The notes under the pieces were generated by a model, which worked only from the letters and a program-made list of their open reading frames with translations, ran no database searches and had not been told where the DNA came from. This document shows positions 8,912-16,152 of a stretch of DNA of 64,000 nucleotides, piece by piece. Source of the stretch: Streptomyces pseudovenezuelae (GTDB lineage: Bacteria; Actinomycetota; Actinomycetes; Streptomycetales; Streptomycetaceae); assembly GCF_001513955.1 (NCBI RefSeq), contig NZ_KQ948150.1, forward strand, positions 558,001 to 622,000. The letters run 5' to 3'. A program made the translations under genes and the position numbers. Within the stretch, counting starts at the first letter, position 1. The number at the start of each line of letters is the position of its first letter.

Positions 8912-9750
8912 AAGCGGTCCTTGACCACTGTATTGCGCAGTTCGCCGATCCCCTCGACCACCGTGACGAGTTCCTGCCCCGGCCGGAGGAAGACCTTGGG
9001 GTCGCGGCCGGCGCCCACGCCTCCCGGGGTACCCGTGGCGATCAGGTCGCCCGGCAGCAGCGTGATGATGGTGCTGACGTACGCGATGATCGTGGCGACA
9101 TCGAAGAGCAGGTCCGCCGTGTTGGACTTCTGCATCGTGGTGCCGTCCACGAGGCAGCTGATCGTCAGCCCGGACGCACCGCGCGGCAGTTCGTCCGGTG
9201 TGACGAGCGAGGGTCCCACAGGGGTGGTGGCCTCGAAGGTCTTGCCGGACAGGAACTCACGGGTGCGATGCTGCCAGTCCCGGACGGTGACGTCGTTGAC
9301 GACGGTGTAGCCCGCGACATGCGAGAGCGCCTGGTCCGGCGACACGTGACGTGCGCGGTGTCCGATCACCACACCGAGCTCGGCCTCCCAGTCCAGGTCG
9401 TCGCTCACCGGAGGGATGTGCACGTCGTCGTGGGGTCCGACGAGGGAGCCGTCGTACTTGGCGAAGAGTGTCGGATGGGCTGGGGTCGCGCGGCCCATCT
9501 CCTTGATGTGGGTGGCGTAGTTGAGGCCCAGACAGACGATCTTGTTCGGGTGCGGGACGACGGGGGCGAGGGAAGCGGTCGACAGAGAGACGCGGTCGCC
9601 GCCCACGGCGGTCGCGCGTTCAGGCCAGTCGTCGCCGCTCGACAGCAGTTCGCCGACGTCGGAGTAGGGCAGGAGAACGAGCTCGTCCCCTTCCTGGCGG
9701 GCGGCCGCTGTGCCGCGCTCGTCGTGCAGTCGGACGGTGCTGAGCCTCAT
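8908..9750 (-). CDS. Fumarylacetoacetate hydrolase family protein
   Basis: This is a 280-residue FAH-fold hydrolase/isomerase. Metal-site and catalytic features are visible: DWEAELGVVIGHRA (acidic metal ligands), GYTVVNDVTVRDWQ, GKTFEATTPVGPSLV and TGTPGGVGAGRDP. Family members act on ring-cleavage products: fumarylpyruvate, acylpyruvates, or 2-hydroxyhepta-2,4-diene-1,7-dioate decarboxylation/isomerisation. Its start overlaps the flavin hydroxylase stop (ATGA at 9747-9750) and its stop overlaps the IclR start. With the upstream hydroxylase and VOC dioxygenase it forms a compact ring-hydroxylation, cleavage and hydrolysis set. Confidence 0.9.
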   Translation of the reverse strand: MRLSTVRLHDERGTAAARQEGDELVLLPYSDVGELLSSGDDWPERATAVGGDRVSLSTASLAPVVPHPNKIVCLGLNYATHIKEMGRATPAHPTLFAKYDGSLVGPHDDVHIPPVSDDLDWEAELGVVIGHRARHVSPDQALSHVAGYTVVNDVTVRDWQHRTREFLSGKTFEATTPVGPSLVTPDELPRGASGLTISCLVDGTTMQKSNTADLLFDVATIIAYVSTIITLLPGDLIATGTPGGVGAGRDPKVFLRPGQELVTVVEGIGELRNTVVKDRL

Positions 9751-11519
9751 CGGGGCCCTCCTTGGGTGTGGGACGCGCTTTCGGTGACGGGGTGCGCGGT
9801 CGGTGCGGGCCGTGGTCGGACGACCTCGTGACTGATCTCCGCCGGGCCGTCCGGCGCGGCAGGGGACACGTCGGGCCCTGCGGCGGGCGCGAAGCGACGC
9901 AGGCTGTGCGAGACACGCTCTGCCTGGTCGCCCGGGAACACGGCCGCGATCAGCCGGTCAGGGCGCACCAGCAGGAAGTGTCCCGTGAGCCCGCCGAACA
10001 GGGCCTGGAGCCGGCCGTCGGCATCGGCTACGGCGGTGCGCCCCGGGCGGTCGCGGGGATAGCGGTCGTCGAGGACGACGGACACCCGCTTGCCCGCGGG
10101 CAGGCCGGTGTGCGCGGCGGTGTTCCAGTCGGCGTCGGTGACGCCCACGCCCAGCAGGCTCCAGCCACGGCCGAGCACGTCGTCGAGCCGGGTCACCTGG
10201 AGGTGCGGACCGTGCAGGACACGCGGCTGCGGAAGAAAGGTCCCCACCAGTGACCCGTATCTGCCGTCGAAGGGGACGACGGCGCCCGAACGAACGCGGG
10301 TGTTCGGCCGGTAGCGCATCTCGGTGAGGTACCGGCGCCCCTGCGGGGTGTGCATGGCGGTGCGCACCATCAGGTCGCGCAGCCGCGCCCGGCCGCGGCT
10401 GGTCGTCATGACGATGCGGCCGAGCCGGACCGAGAGGTCGATGACCGCCTGGGCATGTGGGCGGCGTTCGGTGTCATAGGTGTCGAGCAGGGCGTCTCCC
10501 GACCGTCCGGCCAGGACGTCGGCGAGCTTCCAGCAGAGGTTCGCCGCGTCTCGCACGCCGGAGTTGAGTCCCTGGCCCGCGAAGGGCGGCATCATGTGCG
10601 CGGCGTCGCCCAGAAGGAAGCAGCGTCCGTCGCGCAGACGGTCGGCCAGCAGGGCGTTGAACGTGTACGACACCGCGCGTTCGACCTGGTCCGGGGTGAT
10701 CTCGCGGTACGGCCGCAACAGATCGCGTACCAGTTCGAACGGCGGGGGATCGCCGGCCACGCCCTCCCCGGGGTGCAGCAGGAACTCGTAGCGGCACCGG
10801 CCGTCGCGGCCCGGCACGATGACCGACGGGCGGGTGGGGTCTCCCATGTGCATGCCGTAGCGCTGGTCGTGGGGATCTCCCACGGTGTCGGCGACCAGCC
10901 ACACGTCGGGAAAGCTGCGCCCCTGCATGGGGATGGACAGCAGTTCCCGGACGGTGCTGCGTCCGCCGTCGCATCCGAGGACGTACGAGACGTCGAAGTG
11001 CTCGACCGGTCCCGTGCCCTCGCTCGGACCGACTCCGACCCGTACCCGGTCGGGCTGCTGTTCCAGCGAGAACAGCCTTGTGCGGAACCGGGTTTCGACG
11101 TCGGGGCGGTGGCCCAACTCCTCGACCAGCACGCGCTCCAGGTCGGGTTGGGCGAAGGGGTTCTTGAACGGGTGCCCGAACCGCTGGTCGCCGAGGCCGC
11201 GGGCGTGCACGAGCGGTCGGCCACCGACGTCGAAGTACTTCGTCCCCGTGCCGGGCACGATGATCGGGTAGACCGCCCCGTCGATGCCGGCCGACTGCAG
11301 CGTGCGCAGCGACTCGTCGTCCAGACTGATCGCCTTGGCGTCGTCGCTCGTTGTCGGATTGCGCTCGACGAGCAGGACGCGTACGCCGAGCGAGCCGAGC
11401 AAATGGGCGGCCGTGAGCCCCGTCGGACCTGCGCCGACCACGAGTACGTCGGCTTGCACCGGGGTCGCCGCAGCGATTCTTCGCCGCGGTTCCGGATGCG
11501 GTGACTGGGGGTTGTTCAT
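9747..11519 (-). CDS. FAD-dependent aromatic hydroxylase, MhpA/PheA type
   Basis: This is a class A flavoprotein monooxygenase of 590 residues from ATG 11519 (MNNPQSPHP), chosen because GGAG lies about 8 bases before it; ATG 11546 is an upstream alternative. The FAD fold VDVLVVGAGPTGLTAAHLL, the GCDGGRSTVREL (DG) motif and GRCFLLGDAAHMMPPFAGQG (GD motif) are all present, followed by a C-terminal thioredoxin-like region. Relatives are 3-(3-hydroxyphenyl)propionate hydroxylase and phenol hydroxylases. It sits between the VOC dioxygenase and FAH genes, so it probably makes the catechol-type substrate of the ring-cleavage enzyme. Confidence 0.9.
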   Translation of the reverse strand: MNNPQSPHPEPRRRIAAATPVQADVLVVGAGPTGLTAAHLLGSLGVRVLLVERNPTTSDDAKAISLDDESLRTLQSAGIDGAVYPIIVPGTGTKYFDVGGRPLVHARGLGDQRFGHPFKNPFAQPDLERVLVEELGHRPDVETRFRTRLFSLEQQPDRVRVGVGPSEGTGPVEHFDVSYVLGCDGGRSTVRELLSIPMQGRSFPDVWLVADTVGDPHDQRYGMHMGDPTRPSVIVPGRDGRCRYEFLLHPGEGVAGDPPPFELVRDLLRPYREITPDQVERAVSYTFNALLADRLRDGRCFLLGDAAHMMPPFAGQGLNSGVRDAANLCWKLADVLAGRSGDALLDTYDTERRPHAQAVIDLSVRLGRIVMTTSRGRARLRDLMVRTAMHTPQGRRYLTEMRYRPNTRVRSGAVVPFDGRYGSLVGTFLPQPRVLHGPHLQVTRLDDVLGRGWSLLGVGVTDADWNTAAHTGLPAGKRVSVVLDDRYPRDRPGRTAVADADGRLQALFGGLTGHFLLVRPDRLIAAVFPGDQAERVSHSLRRFAPAAGPDVSPAAPDGPAEISHEVVRPRPAPTAHPVTESASHTQGGPR

Positions 11520-11562
11520 GGGTGGGACTCCATCGGTCGGCGGCATGCGAGGGCGCGGTGGG

Positions 11563-12057
11563 CTACTGGACCGGCTGGTAGGCGGGACCGCCCTCGGTCA
11601 GCAGCCGCTCCACGTCGGCCATGACGTCGGCGGGCTCCTGGTCGAGGTCGAGGCTCTTGCGGAACGGCTGTCGCACGTCGCGCTCCACCCGCAGATACAC
11701 CTCGTTGCGGTTGCCCTCAGGGTCGAAGAAGTAGATGCCGATCGCGTTGCCGTGGGTGACTTCCTGCTGCACCTCGATGCCCTCGGCGCGGAACCGGTGG
11801 TGGAACTCGATGACCGTCTCAAGGGAGTCCACCCGCCACGACACCTGATGCGTGAGCTTGGCGCCGTCGTGGGCGGTCCGCCCGCGCTGCAGGACGAACT
11901 CGTGGTGTTCCTCCTCAGGGCGGGAGGAGAGGAAGACGATGCCCAGCTCCTCGTCCTCGTCGGTCACGGTCAGGCCGAGGACCCGCGTGTAGAAGTCGCG
12001 CATCGCGTCGAGGTCGTGAACCCAGAAACCGGTGTGACCGAGACCAGTAATCGCCAT
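11563..12057 (-). CDS. VOC-family extradiol-type dioxygenase
   Basis: This is a 164-residue vicinal-oxygen-chelate protein. The 2-His-1-Glu metal triad is readable as H8 (GLGHTGFWV), H70 (LTHQVSW) and E119 (NRNEVYL), with FFDPEGNRNEVYL typical of type I extradiol dioxygenases. It has one pair of beta-alpha-beta modules, so it resembles the small one-domain enzymes rather than the ~300-residue two-domain type. Expected role: cleavage of a catechol-like ring or a related chelate reaction. First gene of the operon with hydroxylase, FAH and IclR. Its ribosome site AAGGAGA lies inside the proximal operator half, so repressor binding would also cover the leader. Confidence 0.85.
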   Translation of the reverse strand: MAITGLGHTGFWVHDLDAMRDFYTRVLGLTVTDEDEELGIVFLSSRPEEEHHEFVLQRGRTAHDGAKLTHQVSWRVDSLETVIEFHHRFRAEGIEVQQEVTHGNAIGIYFFDPEGNRNEVYLRVERDVRQPFRKSLDLDQEPADVMADVERLLTEGGPAYQPVQ

Positions 12058-12062
12058 GGCGT

Positions 12063-12100
12063 GTCTCCTTTTTCAGGATCAGAGTCTTGTTTTACAGGAC
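12063..12100 (-). promoter_or_regulatory. Tandem operator B (VOC-hydroxylase-FAH-IclR)
   Basis: GTCTTGTTTTACAGGAC (12084-12100) and GTCTCCTTTTTCAGGAT (12063-12079) start 21 bases apart and match the GTCCYR-N5-CRGGAC pattern with one and several mismatches respectively. The proximal copy overlaps the ribosome binding site of the VOC gene. Confidence 0.65.
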
Positions 12101-12105
12101 AATAG

Positions 12106-12828
12106 GTGGATGTCGAGCGGGACGTCAACTGTTGACCGAGGTAAGTGCGCGGCGTGCGGCGCTGATGCCGGGGAGAGCGCGGACCCGTGCGCACCATCAC
12201 GAGCAGGGTTGTGGCCCAGGACGTGGTCCAGGAGGTCGCGCGCGGCTGGGTGCCGTTTCACGGACCGGGCGCGGGTGCCCCAGACACAACGGCCACGGCC
12301 ATCGCGGCTGATCAGGCACATCACGGCCGCGTCCAGGGTGTGCCAGGAATCGGGACTCCGGACGTCGTCCGGGGCTCCGATGCGGCTACGCCGGCGTAAC
12401 CGTCACGGCGGCCACGGCTGTGTGGGCGCCTGGTCAGCGGGCATCAGGATCTCGATGAGGCCGAGCAGCAGGCGGTCCGCCAGGCCGTGTGGGACTCACC
12501 GGCCCTGCGACTCAGGCTGTCCAGGCGGCTACGACCGGGCTGGGGGTGGGCATATGTCAGCATCGCTGACGCCTGTCCTGCGATCGTCCGGACGAGCGGG
12601 TCGTCGATCAGGACGCGGAGCGGTGCGGCTCTGGTGGGGGAGACTTCGCCTACGACCACGCACCGGAGAAGGCCGATATCGCTCCATGGCAGCGAACTGC
12701 ACATCCTGCGCTGTCATGGGTCTGAGCCCGAGCAGGACGCCCACCGTGCGCTGTTCGGGCCTGACGCAACGTCTTCACGCCGACCCAGGAACTTCTCGAT
12801 TCGCAAGTAGCGCGACGTGCGCGACGAT
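12106..12828. other. Gene-poor 0.7 kb stretch, possibly decayed DNA
   Basis: Nothing here reads as an intact gene. Short minus-strand frames change midway (around 12530-12700), giving segments such as LRVLIDDPLVRTIAGQASAM that look protein-like but match no family I know. Codon third-position bias is weaker than in neighbours. It may be a frameshifted remnant between two regulon members. Confidence 0.4.
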
Positions 12829-13806
12829 TCAGCTGTCGTCGGTGACTGGGGAACGCGATGCCTCAGCACCCGAGGAGGCCGATCCACGACCAACCCCTTG
12901 CAGAAAAGCATCGATCCGGTCGTTCGCCTGATCGGCGAGAGGGATGGGAAACGCCGTGAAGCCGTGCGTGCCGCCGGGATAGACGGCCAACTCGGCCTGA
13001 TTTCCCGCGGCGACCCAGCGACTGTGCATGAACAACGTGTCGTCCAGGAACGGGTCCAGGGTGCCGACGGTGAACAGCGCAGGTGGAAGGTCCCGCAGAT
13101 CCGCGAACATGGGTGACAGATCGGGGTCTCTGCGTAGCCCGGTCCGAGGCGCTACCGCGTCGGTGCACGCCCGAATGTTGTCCGTAGTCACCGGTACCGC
13201 GTCGGCGCCGAGCAGGGTCTGGCTCGGGGGCATGGAGAGGTCGAAATCACCGAAAACCAGATTCGCCGCCTGAAAGACTGTACATCCCAGCCTCTCGCGC
13301 AACTGGACGAGAACGGCGGCTGCGAGTGTTGCTCCCGCGGATACGCCGCCGATCGCGAGCGCGTCCGTTCCGAATGCGGTTCGGGCATTCTCGATCACCC
13401 ATATCGCGGCGGCTTCCGCGTCGTCCCATGCGGCAGGGTAGGGGTGCGCGGGCGCCAGTCGGTAGTTCACGTCGATGCATGCGAGGCCAGTGTTCTGGGC
13501 GATCCGCTCGAACGCTCGGTCTGACTGCTCCGCGCTGCCGCTGACGAAACCACCACCATGGAAGTGAAGGTAGACGCCCTGGGGCCGGTCCGGAGCTATG
13601 ACTCGCAGAGTCAGTTCATGGCCGCCCTTTCCCGCGATGTCCAGAGTGCGGGCGCGCTTCGAAGGCTCTGTGGGGGGCACCGGAAGGCGGCCGCTCGCCT
13701 CGTTGGCGGGCGTGCTCTTCACCAGCTCGCGAAGCCGATCGTTGAACTCGGCCGTTTCGGGCGCGATCGCGGTTGCCCGAAACAGCGCTGCGTCTAGCGT
13801 GCTCAT
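12829..13806 (-). CDS. HSL-family alpha/beta hydrolase (esterase 1)
   Basis: This is a 325-residue hormone-sensitive-lipase-type esterase. The oxyanion motif HFHGGGF (H83-G86), nucleophile GVSAGA (S156), acid in GTLDPFLDD (D251 or D255) and GGTHGF histidine (H281) are all visible. It is closely paralogous to esterase 2 at 41.3 kb: both begin ALFRA/TLFRA-x-AIAPETAEFN and align to the end. The gene stands alone behind its own tandem operator. Such enzymes hydrolyse short-chain or aryl esters; here a role on an ester formed by Baeyer-Villiger-type oxidation or on an acylated phenol is possible (inference). Confidence 0.88.
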   Translation of the reverse strand: MSTLDAALFRATAIAPETAEFNDRLRELVKSTPANEASGRLPVPPTEPSKRARTLDIAGKGGHELTLRVIAPDRPQGVYLHFHGGGFVSGSAEQSDRAFERIAQNTGLACIDVNYRLAPAHPYPAAWDDAEAAAIWVIENARTAFGTDALAIGGVSAGATLAAAVLVQLRERLGCTVFQAANLVFGDFDLSMPPSQTLLGADAVPVTTDNIRACTDAVAPRTGLRRDPDLSPMFADLRDLPPALFTVGTLDPFLDDTLFMHSRWVAAGNQAELAVYPGGTHGFTAFPIPLADQANDRIDAFLQGVGRGSASSGAEASRSPVTDDS

Positions 13807-13847
13807 CTGGTCCTGTCCGGGATCCTTCGTACTTCACTGACTTCGAT

Positions 13848-13884
13848 GTCCTGTAATGCGGGACGCCGGTCTGTTTACTGGGAC
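13848..13884 (-). promoter_or_regulatory. Tandem operator C (esterase 1)
   Basis: GTCCTGTAATGCGGGAC (13848-13864) is one of the best matches to the shared palindrome; GGTCTGTTTACTGGGAC (13868-13884) follows with a start-to-start spacing of 20. They lie 42-78 bases before the esterase ATG. Confidence 0.7.
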
Positions 13885-14002
13885 AAGTTAAGCTCGCAGT
13901 TACTACCTCGTCAAGCGTCCGGCGCTTCATGGCCCTGCATCCTTGATCGCGCAGACGGGCTGGGCGCGACCCATGGGTGTGCAGCGAGGTTTCTCGCTGT
14001 CG

Positions 14003-14965
14003 TCAGAGGTCGAGCAGCAGCCTGGGACAGGCGGCCCGGGACACGCAGATGAACATGGTGTCGTTGGTCGCCTGCTCGGCCGGAGTCATCAGCGAGTCAC
14101 GATGGTCCACTTCCCCCGCGAGAACACGTGTCTCGCAGGTGCCGCATATCCCTTCCCGGCAAGAGGCGAGGGCGGGGATCCCGGCCTCTTCGACCACTTC
14201 CAGAACGGACTTCTCCGGAGGCACGGTGAGGGTCACTCCGGTCGTGGCCAGCTCCACTTCGAATGTCTGGGTGAGCGCGGGCTCGCCGGCATCCCGCGAG
14301 CTGAACCGCTCCAGGTGCAGTGTTCCCTCGGGCCAGTCGGCACAGTGCTGTTCGACCGCCCTGAGCAGCGGTTCGGGGCCACAGCTGTACACGAGCGTGT
14401 CCGGTTGAGGGGTTCCGAGGATCCGATGCAGGTCGATGAGGCCGACTTCGTCCTGCGGATACGGTGTCAGCCTGTGCCCGCTGGTGTCCTTGAGCGTCTC
14501 CAGGAAGGCCATGGACTCCCGGCTGCGTCCGCCGTAGTGCAGCTTCCAGTCCGCGCCGGCTGCGTCAGCTGCACGGAGCATCGGCACGATCGGGGTGATC
14601 CCGATTCCTCCGGCGATGAACACGTACCGCGGTGACGGCACGAGCGGGAAGTGATTGCGCGGCCCACGGAGACGGACCTCGACGCCTTCGGTGAGCGCCT
14701 CGTGCACATGTCGAGATCCGCCACGGCCTGTCGGCTCCCGGAGTACGGCGATCCGCCAGGACGACCGGTCCGAGGGGATGCCGCACAGGGAGTACTGACG
14801 AGTCATGCCATCGGCCAGTTCGACGTCCACATGTGCACCAGGTGCCCACTCCGGCAAGTCGGCGCCGGACGGATCGTCCAGTTCGAGGACGACCACACCC
14901 TCGGCACCGTCCCAGCGGGCAGCCACGATCAGGTCCAGTTTCACTTCGTCAGGATTGCTGTACAT
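14003..14965 (-). CDS. PDR-type oxygenase reductase (FMN/NAD domain plus plant-type [2Fe-2S] ferredoxin)
   Basis: This is a 320-residue phthalate-dioxygenase-reductase type protein: an N-terminal flavin-binding barrel (RQYSLCGIP), an NAD domain (FIAGGIGITPIVPML and YSCGPEPLL) and a C-terminal ferredoxin whose cluster cysteines are C269, C274, C277 and C307 (CREGICGTC ... CVSRA). It passes electrons from NADH to a Rieske oxygenase. The ATG at 14965 gives the normal family length; the frame is open further upstream but the added residues are Arg-rich. It is the only such reductase in the window, about 10 kb from the two Rieske oxygenases, so it probably serves one or both. Confidence 0.92.
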   Translation of the reverse strand: MYSNPDEVKLDLIVAARWDGAEGVVVLELDDPSGADLPEWAPGAHVDVELADGMTRQYSLCGIPSDRSSWRIAVLREPTGRGGSRHVHEALTEGVEVRLRGPRNHFPLVPSPRYVFIAGGIGITPIVPMLRAADAAGADWKLHYGGRSRESMAFLETLKDTSGHRLTPYPQDEVGLIDLHRILGTPQPDTLVYSCGPEPLLRAVEQHCADWPEGTLHLERFSSRDAGEPALTQTFEVELATTGVTLTVPPEKSVLEVVEEAGIPALASCREGICGTCETRVLAGEVDHRDSLMTPAEQATNDTMFICVSRAACPRLLLDL

Positions 14966-15323
14966 ATATCGACTTTCACGGGAACGGGCATTTCTCCGTC
15001 GAACCGCGTCTTCTCTGCCACTACGGCAAGCGTGATCGCGACCGGCTCGCCTTCCAGGCGCTCCACCATCTGCCCCGCGCGGTCCTGAGGAGGGGGCTCG
15101 GGAAACGTGTCGGTTACGACTGGCTGCTTCCCGGGACGAGAAGTACAGCACAGCTGGACGCCTGCTGGTGTGCCGTGGGTGTTTGCCTCGGAGCTGTCGC
15201 TCTCACATCGGGCACATAGGTGTAGGTGTTAGCGTCCGTGATCCGTTCGGTCCAGGTGTGACGGGTCATGTGCAGGTGTGCGGCATCGTCCCGCTGGAGC
15301 CCTAGGACGCGCAATGTAGCGTA
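14966..15323. other. Intergenic region between reductase and TetR genes
   Basis: This stretch holds the promoter side of the reductase; ATATA-rich bases occur just upstream of its ATG. A short minus-strand frame (15114-15314) containing TRHTWTERITDANTYTYVPD looks protein-like but I cannot assign it; it may be a gene remnant. I see no GTCCYR-N5-CRGGAC pair here. Confidence 0.4.
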
Positions 15324-15395
15324 CGAAACGGTTTCGTTTTCATCCTGGTTGGCGTATGGTCATGGCTGTGCGGCATCCGTACGAAACCGTTTCGT
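15324..15395. promoter_or_regulatory. Two TetR-type operators upstream of the tetR-MMPL pair
   Basis: ACGAAACGGTTTCGT (15324-15338) and ACGAAACCGTTTCGT (15381-15395) are nearly identical 15-base perfect-arm palindromes whose centres are 57 bases apart. The second ends about 15 bases before the TetR start. They are the obvious binding sites for the TetR protein, giving autorepression and control of the downstream MMPL pump. Confidence 0.8.
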
Positions 15396-15410
15396 TCAGA
15401 TGGGAGTGTG

Positions 15411-16031
15411 ATGGTCGAGGCTGCAACGTCGCGTCGAGGTCGGATCACACCCGAGCGCGAGGCCGAGCTGTACGCGGCCGTGCTCGATCTGCTGCGTGAG
15501 GTCGGCTATGGCCCCCTGACCATGGACGCCGTGGCAGCACGCATCCGATGCAGCAAGGCGACGCTCTACCGCCAGTGGGGCGGCAAGGCCCAGCTGATCG
15601 TCAAGGCGATGCGTCACAACAAGCCCGCCGGCGTCAGAGGCGTCGACACCGGGTCGCTGCGGGGGGACTTCCTGGCTGCGCTGTCCATCGAGGACGACTC
15701 GGCCATGGAACGGAACTCCGCGCTGATGCGCGGCCTGGTCATGGAGGTACACCACAACCCTGACCTCGGCCGGGCGTTCCGGGAACTGCTCATCGAACCG
15801 GAACGGGCCGAATTCAACCGGGTGTTGCAGCTCGCCGTCGACAGAGGCGAGATCCGTGCGGACAACCCTGCGTTGGCCTATGCGCCGCACATGCTCATCG
15901 GCGCCTACTTCGCCCGCACCCTGCTCGACGACCGCCCGCCGACGCGGGCGTTCCTGGCTGAGTATGCCGACGCCGTCCTGTTCCCCGCCCTCGGCGTCGG
16001 GCGCTCCCCGTCTTCCCGTCCCCAGCAGTAG
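15411..16031 (+). CDS. TetR/AcrR family regulator of the MMPL transporter
   Basis: This is a 206-residue TetR protein: N-terminal helix-turn-helix (RITPEREAELYAAVLDLLRE, then DAVAARIRCSKATLYRQWGGKAQLI) followed by a helical ligand domain with the TetR_C type ending TRAFLAEYADAVLFPALG. ATG 15411 is preceded by GGGAG; GTG 15408 is in frame. Two ACGAAAC-type palindromes precede it. The MMPL gene follows 121 bases downstream on the same strand, so it most likely represses its own gene and that exporter until a ligand is bound. Confidence 0.9.
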   Translation: MVEAATSRRGRITPEREAELYAAVLDLLREVGYGPLTMDAVAARIRCSKATLYRQWGGKAQLIVKAMRHNKPAGVRGVDTGSLRGDFLAALSIEDDSAMERNSALMRGLVMEVHHNPDLGRAFRELLIEPERAEFNRVLQLAVDRGEIRADNPALAYAPHMLIGAYFARTLLDDRPPTRAFLAEYADAVLFPALGVGRSPSSRPQQ

Positions 16032-16152
16032 CCGCTCTCCAGCCGTACCTGGCACAACCTCCCCTCTTGCCTCCAGGGCACAGAAGGGTCCCCACCGTCG
16101 TCGGGCCTGCCCTCTGCCCTGAACCATCCACGACTGACCGGGAGAACGTCCC

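Noticed and set aside
12107..12123. TGGATGTCGAGCGGGAC as a third site at operator B
   Set aside because: The left half is poor and the spacing is 23; it does not fit the pattern of the other pairs.
15082..15098. GTCCTGAGGAGGGGGCT upstream of the reductase as a regulon operator
   Set aside because: Only the left half matches, and no second copy lies 20-21 bases away.
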